Positions 18,150 to 27,970 of a stretch of 64,000 nt of DNA are shown here, one piece after another. A program made the translations under genes and the position numbers. The notes below the pieces were generated by a model that saw nothing but the letters and a program-made list of their open reading frames with translations, was not told the origin of the DNA and did not search any database. Positions within the stretch are counted from its first letter, which is position 1, and each line of letters begins with the position of its first letter. Location: contig NZ_CP089928.1 of assembly GCF_021290385.1 (NCBI RefSeq), positions 1,286,501 to 1,350,500 of the forward strand, written 5' to 3'. This DNA comes from Microbulbifer sp. YPW16 (lineage in GTDB: Bacteria; Pseudomonadota; Gammaproteobacteria; Pseudomonadales; Cellvibrionaceae).

Positions 18150-20108
18150 ATGACAGAACCAACGCTCTACCCCGTACCCGATTCCTATGCCGGCAGGACC
18201 CTGCTGGATGAACAGGGCTACTTCGAAATGTACCGGCGCTCGATCGAGGACAGCGAGGGCTTCTGGCGCGAACAGGCCCGGCGGCTCGACTGGATGAAGC
18301 CGTTCACGCAGGTAAAGGATGTCTCCTTTGCCCGCGATGACCTGCACATCCGCTGGTTCGCCGACGGCACCTTGAACGTGGCCGCAAACTGCCTGGACCG
18401 CCACCTGGCCACGCGCGGCGACGATACCGCCATCCTGTGGGTTGGCGATGAGCCCGGCAACAGCCGTGAGATCAGCTACCGGGAACTGCACAATGAGGTA
18501 TGCCGCTTCGCCAACGGCCTGAAGTCCCTGGGGGTAAGGCGCGGGGATGTGGTCACCATCTACATGCCGATGATCCCGCAGGCGGCGGTGGCCATGCTCG
18601 CCTGTGCCCGGATCGGCGCGGTCCACTCGGTGGTCTTCGCCGGCTTCTCCCCTGAAGCGCTGGCAGGGCGTATGGACGACGGCCAGTCGCGGGTGATTGT
18701 CACGGCCAATGCCGGCCGGCGCGGTGGCCGCTCAGTGGTGCTGAAGGAGAACGTGGATCGGGCCATCGACCTGTGCCGGGAAACCACTGTGGAAACAGCG
18801 GTGGTGGTGAACTACACCGACGACCCGGTGGACATGGTGCCCGGCCGGGACGTGGACTATGGAGAGCTGCTGGCGGCACAGAACGACGAATGCCCGGCCG
18901 AGGAAATGGGCGCTGAGGACCCGCTGTTTATCCTCTATACCTCCGGTTCCACCGGCAAGCCCAAGGGGGTCCTGCACACCAGCGGCGGATACCTCACCTA
19001 TGCGTCCCTGACCCACGAATATGTATTCGACTACCGTCCCGGCGAGCGCTACTGGTGCGCCGCGGATATCGGCTGGGTCACCGGCCACACCTACATTATC
19101 TACGGGCCGCTGGCCAACGGCGCCACCACGGTGATGTACGAGGGCGTCCCCAATTACCCGGATGTACGCCGCGTGGCGCAGGTAATCGACGAGCACCGGA
19201 TCAATATCCTGTACATTGCCCCCACTGCCATCCGCGCCCTGATGGCCGAGGGTGACAGGCCCACGGAGGGCGCCGACCTCTCCTCCCTGCGACTCCTGGG
19301 GACCGTGGGCGAACCTATCAACCCCGAGGCCTGGCGCTGGTACCACCGCAGCTTCGGCCGCGGCAAATGCCCGATTGTGGATACCTGGTGGCAGACGGAA
19401 ACCGGCGCCGCCCTGCTGACGCCCCTGCCCGGTGCCACGGCATTGAAGCCCGGCTCCGCCACCCGCCCCTTCTTTGGCATCCGCCCAGCGCTGGTGGACA
19501 ACGATGGCAACATCCTGGAAGGGGCTGCCGAGGGCAACCTGGTGATGCTGGACAGCTGGCCGGGGCAGATGCGCACCGTGTTCGGGGATCACCAGCGCTT
19601 TGTCGATACCTACTTCAGCACCTTCCCGGGAATGTACTTCACCGGCGACGGCGCCCGGCGGGATGCAGACGACTATTACTGGATCACCGGCCGCGTGGAC
19701 GACGTGCTGAATGTCTCGGGCCACCGCATGGGCACCGCGGAAATCGAGAGCGCACTGGTGGCCCATCCCGCTGTGGCAGAGGCCGCGGTGGTGGGTTTCC
19801 CCCATGACATCAAGGGCCAGGGCATCTACGTATACGTAACCCTGAACAGTGATGTGGAGCCGGATGAGAAGATGCGCATAGCCCTGCGTGACTGGCTGCG
19901 CCGAGAGATCGGCCCCATCGCGACACCGGATATCATCCAGTGGGCGCCCGGGCTGCCAAAGACCCGGTCCGGCAAGATTATGCGGCGGATCCTGCGCAAG
20001 ATCGCCGCTGACGAGTGCGACCAGCTGGGGGATATTTCCACGCTGGCGGACCCGGGAGTAGTGGAGCAGCTGATCGAGAACCACGCGCAACTGGCCGAAC
20101 CGGCCTGA
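18150..20108 (+). CDS. acs: acetyl-CoA synthetase
   Basis: A 652-residue AMP-forming acetate:CoA ligase, the same length as E. coli Acs; it converts acetate, ATP and CoA to acetyl-CoA, AMP and PPi. Seen: the N-terminal cap [15 protein letters not shown], the P-loop [27 protein letters not shown], and the C-terminal catalytic lysine in [11 protein letters not shown] at residue 609, the residue acetylated by Pat in other bacteria. The ATG at 18150 (GAGG upstream) fits the family N-terminus; the in-frame ATG at 18102 adds 16 atypical residues. Divergent from the porin-symporter operon and upstream of crbR, in keeping with CrbS/R-controlled acetate use. Confidence 0.97.
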   Translation: MTEPTLYPVPDSYAGRTLLDEQGYFEMYRRSIEDSEGFWREQARRLDWMKPFTQVKDVSFARDDLHIRWFADGTLNVAANCLDRHLATRGDDTAILWVGDEPGNSREISYRELHNEVCRFANGLKSLGVRRGDVVTIYMPMIPQAAVAMLACARIGAVHSVVFAGFSPEALAGRMDDGQSRVIVTANAGRRGGRSVVLKENVDRAIDLCRETTVETAVVVNYTDDPVDMVPGRDVDYGELLAAQNDECPAEEMGAEDPLFILYTSGSTGKPKGVLHTSGGYLTYASLTHEYVFDYRPGERYWCAADIGWVTGHTYIIYGPLANGATTVMYEGVPNYPDVRRVAQVIDEHRINILYIAPTAIRALMAEGDRPTEGADLSSLRLLGTVGEPINPEAWRWYHRSFGRGKCPIVDTWWQTETGAALLTPLPGATALKPGSATRPFFGIRPALVDNDGNILEGAAEGNLVMLDSWPGQMRTVFGDHQRFVDTYFSTFPGMYFTGDGARRDADDYYWITGRVDDVLNVSGHRMGTAEIESALVAHPAVAEAAVVGFPHDIKGQGIYVYVTLNSDVEPDEKMRIALRDWLRREIGPIATPDIIQWAPGLPKTRSGKIMRRILRKIAADECDQLGDISTLADPGVVEQLIENHAQLAEPA

Positions 20109-20281
20109 GGAGTGGCCCGGCGGCCCCGTTGCCCCTGACGCCTGTACCGGCCCTCACGGCGCCGGTGCGGGCAATTGGCTATGGCCACCAGGAGTGTCAC
20201 ATTCACAGATAACCGAGCCAACAGACCCCGTCCCGTCGTAAACTGAGCCGCACCCGGCGTTACAATAATGAAAATGACAAA

Positions 20282-20298
20282 GGGCTCCGCGAGAGCCC
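20282..20298 (+). other. hairpin in crbR leader
   Basis: GGGCTC-CGCGA-GAGCCC lies 20 bases before the crbR start, just ahead of its ribosome site. It has no T-run. It could modulate crbR translation or be a remnant of an attenuator. Confidence 0.4.
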
Positions 20299-20317
20299 GC
20301 ACGATGATGAGGGAGTT

Positions 20318-21028
20318 ATGGGCATTCAATCCGATTCCCATCGGCACAGGCGCCAGTTTATCGTCGCCGATGACCACCCACTGTTCCGCAGTGCGCTGCG
20401 CCAGTCCATCCGCCAGATCTTCCCCGAAGCGGAGCTGCACGAGGCGCACGATATGGAATCCCTGCAGGCATGTGTGGCCGGGCACGGCGACTGCGACCTG
20501 CTGCTGCTCGACCTGCATATGCCGGGGGCACATGGCTTCAGTGGCCTGGCCTTCCTGGCCGGGCAGTACCCGCAGTTGCCGGTCATGGTGGTGTCCGCCA
20601 ATGAGAAGCCGGAGGTGATGTGCCGGTCGATCGACTACGGTGCCTGCGGTTTCCTGCCCAAGTCAGCCCCGGTAGAGACCATTGCCGAGGCCATCGGGGA
20701 GGTGCTTGCCGGCGAGATTTGGCTGCCCGAGGGGATTTCCAGTCTGTGCGCAAGGCAGGAATCGGACAGCGACGCGGTAGCGGATGTGGTTGCCGCGCTG
20801 ACCCCCCAGCAGTTCCGCGTCGCCACCATGCTCGGAGAGGGCCTGCTCAACAAGCAGATCGCCTACGAGATGAATGTAACCGAGGCGACGGTGAAGGCAC
20901 ACCTGACCGCGCTGTTCCGCAAGCTGGGCGTCAATTCGCGGACCCAGGCGGTGCTGGCCCTCAACAGCCTGGACGTCGAGCAGCCGGGCCAGTTCAATCC
21001 ACCTCCTCGGCAACCTGAGCCCGCCTGA
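20318..21028 (+). CDS. crbR: LuxR-family response regulator CrbR/ErdR-like
   Basis: A 236-residue response regulator. The receiver domain (about 12-130) has the acidic pocket VADDH, phospho-acceptor Asp65 in LLLLDLHMPG and a switch lysine in GFLPKS. A LuxR/NarL-type helix-turn-helix lies at about 160-225 (LTPQQFRVATMLGEGLLNKQIA...VTEATVKAHL). The neighbouring acs gene and the symporter-fused kinase encoded convergently identify it as the CrbR/ErdR/AgmR partner of CrbS/MxtR, which activates acs in Vibrio and Pseudomonas. Ribosome site GAGGGAG. Its 3' end overlaps crbS by 35 bases on opposite strands. Confidence 0.9.
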   Translation: MGIQSDSHRHRRQFIVADDHPLFRSALRQSIRQIFPEAELHEAHDMESLQACVAGHGDCDLLLLDLHMPGAHGFSGLAFLAGQYPQLPVMVVSANEKPEVMCRSIDYGACGFLPKSAPVETIAEAIGEVLAGEIWLPEGISSLCARQESDSDAVADVVAALTPQQFRVATMLGEGLLNKQIAYEMNVTEATVKAHLTALFRKLGVNSRTQAVLALNSLDVEQPGQFNPPPRQPEPA

Positions 21029-24000
21029 CCCGCCGTACCAGGTTACGCAACGCCGCCGGCTTTGCCGGCTTGGGCAGGTAGTGCAACCCGGCAACCCGCG
21101 CGCTGTCTCGCACCTGTCCCGAAATATCAGCGCTGATCAGTATCCCCGGCACGCGCTCCCCCCATACCTCGACCAGTCCCTCGAAAGCGTCCACGCCGGT
21201 TTCATCGTTATCCAGGTGATAATCGACAATTACCAGCTCCGGAGGCGGGGACGCCGCACTGATGGAAAACGCCGCCTCCAGGGAATGGGCTACAGATACC
21301 CGGCAGCCCCAGCCCTCAAGCAGGCTCTGCATGCCCCGCACTATCGCATCCTCGTTATCGATACACAGCACCCGCAGCCCCCCAAGTCCGCCGGGCCCGG
21401 CGCTGGCGCCCGGCTCCCGCCCGGGCCGGCGACCAGTCGAGACACTCCCCAGGGGCAGCCGGATGGAAAACATGGCGCCGCGGCCCGGTGTGGAGCGCAG
21501 GTCAATGGCATGCCCCAGCAGGCTGGCACTGCGGCTGGCAATTGCCAGCCCCAGTCCCAGGCCCTTGTCGGGACCGCGCTCGGCCGTCGACAGGCGCACG
21601 AACTCGTCGAATATCCGCGATTGCTCCTGCGGGGCAATACCGGGCCCCGTGTCCCAGACCTGGATCTCCAGCTCGCCGCCGCGGCGGCGCACACCGAGCA
21701 ATACGCGCCCGCGGCGGGTGTAATGCAGCGCATTACCCAGGAAATTCTGCAGGATACGCCGCAATAACTGCCGGTCACTGTAGACCCAGGCGCTGCAGGC
21801 CACATACCGGAACTGCAGGTTGCGGTCTGCGGCAATGGCCGCGAACTCGGTCGCCAGCCCCCCCAGCAACTCGGCCAGCGGAAAATGTTCGCGGTTGGGC
21901 GTCAGCTTGCCCGAGTCCAGCCGGCTGATTTCCCGCAGGGCGCCGATCAACTGCTCGGCGGAATTGAGGGCACCGTCGATACCGGCGATATCGTGCATGG
22001 CCTCTGGCCAGTCCTGGCGCCCGGCTTTCTGCTGGGCCGAGGCGATAAAAAGCCGGGCCGCGTTGATGGGCTGCAGCAGGTCATGGCTGGTGTGGGCGAG
22101 GAAGCGGGACTTGGCTGCATGGAGGTCCGCCAGTTCAGCAGTGCGCTGCGCCACCCGCTGTTCCAGGGTACGCTGGTTCTCCTCCAGTGCATCCACCGCC
22201 GCCCGGTAATCGCTGATATCGGTGAAGGTGCTTACGAAACCACCGCCCGGCATCGGCGTACCCCGCACTTCGACGATAACGCCATTGGGCAGGCGGCGCT
22301 CGAACCGGTGGGCACTGCCGTGGCGCAACAGGTCCAACCGTCTCGCCACCTGGGCATCCAGGTCACCCTGGTTGTCCCCGTAGAGTCCCCGCTCGGCGTT
22401 GTGGCGGTAGAGGCGCTCGATCGGGCAACCGATATACAGCAACCGCCGGGGATACTCGAACAAATCGATGTACTGCTGGTTCCAGGCCACCAGGCGCAGC
22501 TCCGCATCCACCACGCTGATTCCCTGGCTAATTGTCTCGACCGTGGTCTGCAGCAGCTCCTGGCTGAAACGCAGTTTCTCCGAGGCACCGTCCACCAGGC
22601 GCGCGATATCCTCCACTTTCAGGGGCCGGTTGCGCCGCAGCAATTCCACCACCTGGTGCGCGGTGGCGGAACCCACCACCCCGGCGAGGACGCCTTCGGC
22701 CTCACGCACGGCAAATCGCGGGGCCTGGTCGTCGGGCAGCAGGCGCTGTCCCGAACGCTGCTCGAACTCGCGCCATATCCCATCGAGGCGCCCGGCACCG
22801 ACAAATGGCTTCATCAGGCTGTGCAACTGCCCCATGGGAATGCTGGTGGGGGACAGCTCGATACTTTCATCCCGCACCGTTTCACCGCTGCCCACGAATA
22901 ATTCCGCCTGGCGCCGATCGAGCTTGCCCTGCCGGCACAGCCCTGACACCAGCACAAACAGCGAGATATTGGCCAGCAGGCTCCAGAAGACACCGTGACT
23001 CAGGCTGTCCAGTCCCGCGAGCCCCATCATCTGCTCCGGGCGCAGCCAACTGATTCCCAGCGGGCCCGACTCGACCAGGCTCGCCCCGGGGAAGATCGCC
23101 GGCACTACCAGGCAGTAGAACCAGAGCGCATAGCCGGCGGACAGGCCCGCCCAGACGCCATTGCGATGGGCACGCCGCCAGTAGAGGCCCGCCACCAGTG
23201 CCGGGGCCAGTTGCGCCGCGGCTGCAAAGGACAGCAGGCCAACGGGCGCCAGGGCATCCAGTCCGGTGATGGCGCGGTGCACCCCCCAGCCCATCAGCAT
23301 CAGGAGCATGATGCTGGCAGCGCGTACCTGGCGCAGGTAATTGCCGAAGGAAACCGCGGACAGCCGTGTATAGCGACTCAGGTAGAGCCACACCGGGCCC
23401 ACCAGCTCATTGGAAATCATGATCGCCAGTGTCACCGCCGCCACCACCACCATGCCGGTGGCCGCGGAAAAGCCCCCCAGGTAGACGAGCGCGGTCAGGG
23501 CGCCCTGGTCGGCGGCCATGGGCAGGGTCAGCACCAGGCTATCCGGCGCCAGTCCCTGTGCAAGCAGCGGCTGGCCGGCCATGGCGATAGGCAGGATCAG
23601 GATCGAGAACAGCACCAGGTAGAGCGGCAGCAACCAGCGCGCGGCCTGCAGGTCCCGGGGTCCCTGGTATTCCACCACCGCCATATGGAACTGGCGCGGC
23701 AGGCAGATGATGGCGACGGTGGCCAGTAAAGTCTGGGTGAGGAAACCGGCATCCAGTTCCAGAGGGTCCCAGCGACGCTCCAGCACCGCGCCGGACGCGA
23801 GCGTCTCGTCCAGCAGCAGCCAGCAGGCGAACCCGCCGATTGCGGCGAAGGCCAGGAGTTTCACCAGCGACTCCAGGGCGATCGCCGCCACTACACCGCG
23901 GTTGCGCTCGCGCCCCTCCAGGTGGCGGGTTCCGAAAAACACCGCGAACAACCCCATCAGCAGCGCGGTGACCAGGGCCGTATCCAGGTTCACAAAGCCA

Positions 24001-24449
24001 CCGCCGGCACCACCGCCGACCGTATCCCAGGCCATGGTGACGGCGCGCAGTTGCAGCGCGATATAGGGCAGAGTCCCGAAGATTGCCAGCAGCGCCACCA
24101 GCGCAGACAGGCCGCGACTCTTGCCATAGCGGGAGCCAATGAAATCGGCGATGGAGGTGACTTTCTGCCGCTCGCCAACCACCAGCAGCCGGCGCAGGAA
24201 GGATCCACCAAACAGGAACAGCAGGATTGGCCCCAGGTAAATGGGCAGGTAGCTCCAGGTACTGGCTGTCGACTGGCCCACCCCGCCGAAAAATGTCCAG
24301 GAGCTGCAGTAAACCGCCAGCGCCAGGGCGTAGACCAGTGGCCGGTAGCGCCCCTTCCCACTGCCCCGGCGGTCTGCTCGCCATGCCACCGCGAACAGCA
24401 GTGCCACGTATACCAGGGCCAGCAACAGCAGGAGGGGTTTGCCGATCAT
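20994..24449 (-). CDS. crbS: symporter-fused hybrid sensor histidine kinase CrbS/MxtR-like
   Basis: An 1151-residue inner-membrane kinase. The N-terminal about 520 residues form a sodium:solute-symporter module with about 13 helices; then comes a linker, a PAS domain (about 635-750, VAWNQQYIDLFEYP), a HisKA helix with phospho-His789 (SHDLLQPINAARLF), an HATPase domain (NFLGNALHYT, DTGPGIAP, GLGLGLAI) and a C-terminal receiver with Asp1076 (VIVDYHLDND). This order is that of CrbS/MxtR, which senses acetate or a related state and signals to CrbR. It is encoded convergently with crbR with a 35-base overlap, an unusual arrangement for a two-component pair. Confidence 0.93.
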   Translation of the reverse strand: MIGKPLLLLLALVYVALLFAVAWRADRRGSGKGRYRPLVYALALAVYCSSWTFFGGVGQSTASTWSYLPIYLGPILLFLFGGSFLRRLLVVGERQKVTSIADFIGSRYGKSRGLSALVALLAIFGTLPYIALQLRAVTMAWDTVGGGAGGGFVNLDTALVTALLMGLFAVFFGTRHLEGRERNRGVVAAIALESLVKLLAFAAIGGFACWLLLDETLASGAVLERRWDPLELDAGFLTQTLLATVAIICLPRQFHMAVVEYQGPRDLQAARWLLPLYLVLFSILILPIAMAGQPLLAQGLAPDSLVLTLPMAADQGALTALVYLGGFSAATGMVVVAAVTLAIMISNELVGPVWLYLSRYTRLSAVSFGNYLRQVRAASIMLLMLMGWGVHRAITGLDALAPVGLLSFAAAAQLAPALVAGLYWRRAHRNGVWAGLSAGYALWFYCLVVPAIFPGASLVESGPLGISWLRPEQMMGLAGLDSLSHGVFWSLLANISLFVLVSGLCRQGKLDRRQAELFVGSGETVRDESIELSPTSIPMGQLHSLMKPFVGAGRLDGIWREFEQRSGQRLLPDDQAPRFAVREAEGVLAGVVGSATAHQVVELLRRNRPLKVEDIARLVDGASEKLRFSQELLQTTVETISQGISVVDAELRLVAWNQQYIDLFEYPRRLLYIGCPIERLYRHNAERGLYGDNQGDLDAQVARRLDLLRHGSAHRFERRLPNGVIVEVRGTPMPGGGFVSTFTDISDYRAAVDALEENQRTLEQRVAQRTAELADLHAAKSRFLAHTSHDLLQPINAARLFIASAQQKAGRQDWPEAMHDIAGIDGALNSAEQLIGALREISRLDSGKLTPNREHFPLAELLGGLATEFAAIAADRNLQFRYVACSAWVYSDRQLLRRILQNFLGNALHYTRRGRVLLGVRRRGGELEIQVWDTGPGIAPQEQSRIFDEFVRLSTAERGPDKGLGLGLAIASRSASLLGHAIDLRSTPGRGAMFSIRLPLGSVSTGRRPGREPGASAGPGGLGGLRVLCIDNEDAIVRGMQSLLEGWGCRVSVAHSLEAAFSISAASPPPELVIVDYHLDNDETGVDAFEGLVEVWGERVPGILISADISGQVRDSARVAGLHYLPKPAKPAALRNLVRRVRRAQVAEEVD

Positions 24450-24631
24450 ATCTCAGTCCACCGAGTACAGGGGTGCGCCTAAAACATCTTTCCCTTTATA
24501 CCCGAAGCCCGGGGGCCCCCGCTATTAGCGGATGGTCGCAAGGGTGGCGCCGGGTTCCGTTGACAAGCACGGGCGCTGGGCTAGTCTCCAACATATCTCC
24601 CCATCCATCCCAGGAGCAGCCAAGCGAGGCC

Positions 24632-24931
24632 ATGATGATAATTGCCACCGATATGCCGGAAGTCGCCAACTGCGCTGTCACCCAGTGCGCCTTCAACACC
24701 GATGATTCCTGCCACGCCCGCGCCATTACCATCGGCCATGGCCAGGATCCGGACTGTGACACCTTCTTCGACAACTCGCAGCACACCGACAGTGACCGCA
24801 CCGCCGGGGTCGGCGCCTGCAAGATGACCGACTGCAGCCACAACGATGACTTCGAGTGCTCCGCGGACAGTATCCAGGTGGGCAAGAGTGGTAATTCGGT
24901 CAATTGCCTGACCTACAGCGCCCGGCACTGA
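24632..24931 (+). CDS. protein with two DUF1540 cysteine repeats
   Basis: A 99-residue small protein made of two DUF1540 units: residues about 12-48 (NCAVTQCAFNTDDSCHARAITIG...CDTF) and about 65-95 (ACKMTDCSHNDDFECSADSIQVG...CLTY). The four spaced cysteines per unit suggest a metal-binding knuckle. No signal peptide is seen. Two adjacent ATGs (24632, 24635) follow a weak GAGG. Function unknown for the family. A perfect duplication of the unit architecture within one short gene suggests internal duplication. Confidence 0.8.
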   Translation: MMIIATDMPEVANCAVTQCAFNTDDSCHARAITIGHGQDPDCDTFFDNSQHTDSDRTAGVGACKMTDCSHNDDFECSADSIQVGKSGNSVNCLTYSARH

Positions 24932-25112
24932 ACCTCCCCATTCCACCCGGCCACCTGGCCGGGTGGGAAACCCGCACCTTGCATCCCAGCCGCTGCGGCC
25001 CTTCCGCCGCAGGCAATTCCCCCTCCGCAGGATCTGTGTTGAAATCAGTGGTCAAAGCCGCCGCTTGGCGGATATGGACACCTTCAATGCAAATGGCAAG
25101 GATGGCTGAGGC

Positions 25113-25862
25113 ATGCTGGATTCCGCCGACCCGGTCGAACTATCACGGCGATTTGCCGGCCCGATAACAGCGGTCGAGTTGCCGGGCCTGAGTGGCGTGG
25201 CGGGGCTGTGCGCCGAGACCCGGTTCGACCCCGGGGCCTACGATGACCAGCTCTACCAGACCCTGCAGGTCACCTTTCCCCGCTCTCTCGCCAGAGCCGT
25301 GCCCCGGCGCAGGGCTGAGTTCCTCGCCGGTCGTTACCTGGCCGGCACCCTGCTGCGCCGCCTGGGATCCGTGCAAACCACAGTCGGCATGGGTCAGCAG
25401 CGCCAACCACTGTGGCCAGAGGGTTTCACCGGCTCCATCACCCACGACGCCGGCCGTGCAATCTGCACCGTTGCGCCTGCGCCTGCCATCCTCGGGATCG
25501 ACTACGAGCCAGTGCTCCCCCGGGGACAGTGCGCAGAAGTGCTCGCAGCGATTACCGCCGGTGGTGAGGCGGGGCAACTGACAAGAGTATTCGGCGACCC
25601 GGCGCTTGGAACGACTGTGCTGTTCTCGGCCAAGGAAAGCCTGTTCAAAGCCCTCTACCCGCTGGCGCGAGACTACTTTGAATTTACCGATGTGGGACTG
25701 GCGACTGCCTACCCATCGAAAGGACTGCTGCAACTGGAAGCCCTGCGGGACCTGTCAGCAATAGTACACCGGGGGCAGGTATTCAGGCTCGGCTTCCGTC
25801 GGCATGGCGGCGGCATCCTTACCTGGCTGGTCGATGGTGCAGAATCCCGGCCAGCCGGTTAG
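25113..25862 (+). CDS. 4'-phosphopantetheinyl transferase, EntD-like
   Basis: A 249-residue Sfp/EntD-type transferase that moves the phosphopantetheine arm of CoA onto carrier proteins of siderophore, polyketide or fatty-acid systems. Seen: RRRAEFLAGRYLAG in the N-terminal half, GSITHDAGRAICTV, the magnesium site in ILGIDYEPV, and the hallmark FSAKESLFKALYP. No NRPS or PKS genes are in the window, so its carrier target lies elsewhere. An AAGGATGG ribosome site is about 9 bases upstream of the ATG. A hairpin at 25889-25918 separates it from the convergent DUF885 gene. Confidence 0.9.
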   Translation: MLDSADPVELSRRFAGPITAVELPGLSGVAGLCAETRFDPGAYDDQLYQTLQVTFPRSLARAVPRRRAEFLAGRYLAGTLLRRLGSVQTTVGMGQQRQPLWPEGFTGSITHDAGRAICTVAPAPAILGIDYEPVLPRGQCAEVLAAITAGGEAGQLTRVFGDPALGTTVLFSAKESLFKALYPLARDYFEFTDVGLATAYPSKGLLQLEALRDLSAIVHRGQVFRLGFRRHGGGILTWLVDGAESRPAG

Positions 25863-25888
25863 CCACCGGGTGCGGGATGCCAAACCGG

Positions 25889-25918
25889 AACCGGGAACTG
25901 CTGCCCCGGCTCCCGGTT
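25889..25918. terminator. hairpin between convergent genes
   Basis: AACCGGGA / TCCCGGTT arms with a 14-base loop lie between the convergent phosphopantetheinyl transferase and DUF885 genes. No T-run is present on either side, so it is only a candidate bidirectional terminator. Confidence 0.4.
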
Positions 25919-25935
25919 CTGGAAGAGGCCAGTGA

Positions 25936-27765
25936 TCAGGCTGCTGCGCTGCCCGATGCCAGGGTGTCCGCGATATATCGGTTCACGATTTTCTCGAGAA
26001 TATCCAGCGGCACCGCGCCGTTCTTCAGCACCACATCGTGAAAGTCGCGCAAATCAAAACGATCACCCAGCTGTTGCTCGGCCTGCTCGCGCAATTCCAG
26101 GATCTTGATCATGCCGATCTTGTAGGCTGTCGCCTGGCCGGGCATGACGATATAGCGCTCGATTTCCGCGGTGACATCGCTCTCTGCCATGCCCGTATTT
26201 GCCAGCATATATTCTATCGCCTGCTCCCGCGTCCAGCGCTTTTGGTGAATGCCGGTATCCACCACCAGGCGCACCGCCCGGAACAGCTCCGCTACCAGGC
26301 GACCGACATTGTCGTAGGGGTTGTCCTGGAAACCAAGCTCCCAGGCCACCCGCTCGGCGTACAGCGCCCAGCCTTCGGTGTAGGCCGTGAACGGCGCCAT
26401 ACGGCGCAACAACGGCATACCTTCCAGTTCCTGCGCAATCGCGATCTGGAAGTGGTGCCCGGGGATGCCCTCGTGGTAGGCCAGGGTGCGCATTCCGAAT
26501 TTTGGCGTTGCCTCGATATCATAGAGGTTGGCAAAAAACCGTCCCGGGCGGCTGCCATCCAGTGCCGGCTGTTGATAATAGGCACCGGGCGCGGTCTTTT
26601 CCTTGAACTCGGGAATGCGGACAACCTCCAGCCCGGCCTGGGGACGCACGCGGAAAGCGTCATCCAGGCCCGCACTGATCTCATCCAGGATCTCCTGGTA
26701 ATCAGCCAGGATCTGCTGACGCCCCGCATCGCTGTCCTCGTAATAAAATTCGGGACGGTCATTCAACTCATCTATGGCCGCGGTAAATCCGTCGGAGGTG
26801 TCCATGCCCTGCTGTGCCAGGATCTCCAGTATTTGCCCCTGGATCCGCTCAACTTCTGCCAGCCCAAGGCGGTGAATTTCGTCCGCGCTGTAATCGGTGG
26901 TAGTGAACATCTTCAGGGCCAGCCGGTAAGCCTCTTCCCCCTGCGGCAGGTGCCAGTAGCCATGGTCGGTGCCGGCGCGGTCAGACAGGTTGGCGAAGTA
27001 ACTGATCAATCCCTGGTATGCGGGATACACATGGGACTCGATCCGCGCTTCGGCCTTCTCGAGCATGGCACCTGCCTCTGCGGGAGCGATGGCAGTGGAC
27101 TCATCCATCTTTTTCGCCAGTGAGGTGTAGAGAATATTCTCCTCCACCGGCGCTTTCACAAATCCACGCATTTCGTCGAGTACCCGTTCAATCACAAAGC
27201 GCGGCGGGATGATGCCGCGGTCCTCGCGAATGCGGAGGTCGTCCAGTAACTGGGCGAATTTGGTTTCCACAGCCTCCAGGCGCGAAAGGTAATTCTCCGC
27301 GTCCTCCAACTCGTGTACCTGGTGCTGGGCCTCCATAAAACTGGGATAGCCGTTCTGAACGCCAAACAGCTGGTTGACCGGGTAGGTGTGATAGCGAAAC
27401 TTTTCCGCCTCGGTCACCATATCGGCCAGGTAGATGGCAATTTCCCGGGTCAGTTGCTGCTGTTCGTCCAGGCCCTCATAGCGGTCAAGCGTCTTCCGGA
27501 ACTGGCGGAAGTCCGCAAACATGGCCTCGGTTTTTGCCGTGCTGATCTCGTCCAGCTCCGCGTTGTGCCCCTTGATCCCGAGGGATTCCAGGAAACCCAG
27601 TGAGGTGAGCATTTCCGGGCTGTCGAACGCGACTTTCACCAGCTGGCGATCGACAAAGACACGGAATGAGAAAGGTTTTTCGGCATACCATTCATGGGCA
27701 GCCAGGGAGCCGGCGGCCACTACCAGTGCCAGCAGGCTGCCGCCGATTATTTTCAGGATTTTCAC
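25936..27765 (-). CDS. DUF885-family putative metallopeptidase
   Basis: A 609-residue protein with an N-terminal hydrophobic helix (about 4-22, signal peptide or anchor ending near LAAHEW), so it is periplasmic or membrane-anchored. The long helical body belongs to DUF885, with the conserved TLAYHEGIPGHHFQIAIAQE, an HExxxGHH variant of a zinc site, near residue 440, and EGWALYAERVAWELG shortly after. Family members are predicted carboxypeptidase-like enzymes related to M32 folds; the substrate is unknown. Downstream of the acyl-CoA ligase in the same direction with a 205-base gap, so probably separately expressed. Confidence 0.85.
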   Translation of the reverse strand: MKILKIIGGSLLALVVAAGSLAAHEWYAEKPFSFRVFVDRQLVKVAFDSPEMLTSLGFLESLGIKGHNAELDEISTAKTEAMFADFRQFRKTLDRYEGLDEQQQLTREIAIYLADMVTEAEKFRYHTYPVNQLFGVQNGYPSFMEAQHQVHELEDAENYLSRLEAVETKFAQLLDDLRIREDRGIIPPRFVIERVLDEMRGFVKAPVEENILYTSLAKKMDESTAIAPAEAGAMLEKAEARIESHVYPAYQGLISYFANLSDRAGTDHGYWHLPQGEEAYRLALKMFTTTDYSADEIHRLGLAEVERIQGQILEILAQQGMDTSDGFTAAIDELNDRPEFYYEDSDAGRQQILADYQEILDEISAGLDDAFRVRPQAGLEVVRIPEFKEKTAPGAYYQQPALDGSRPGRFFANLYDIEATPKFGMRTLAYHEGIPGHHFQIAIAQELEGMPLLRRMAPFTAYTEGWALYAERVAWELGFQDNPYDNVGRLVAELFRAVRLVVDTGIHQKRWTREQAIEYMLANTGMAESDVTAEIERYIVMPGQATAYKIGMIKILELREQAEQQLGDRFDLRDFHDVVLKNGAVPLDILEKIVNRYIADTLASGSAAA

Positions 27766-27970
27766 AGTAAGGCTCTCTGTTCTTTTCGATCAGCCACGCA
27801 TTCGGCACAGGGGCCAGCCGGTAGCGATCCAGGTCTTGTATATCAGGACACGCCTATTTCATGCCCCATCGGACTCACACCACCACGATGCGGAATTGCG
27901 ACCGGATTCTTTTTATAGTCACAGAGAGAATACACTGATCCCGCCAGTGAATCACAGCGGGACGCCCTTG

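Noticed and set aside
18732..20090. A 452-codon minus-strand frame opposite acs
   Set aside because: acs is unmistakable to its end; the antisense frame shows no domain and no ribosome site.
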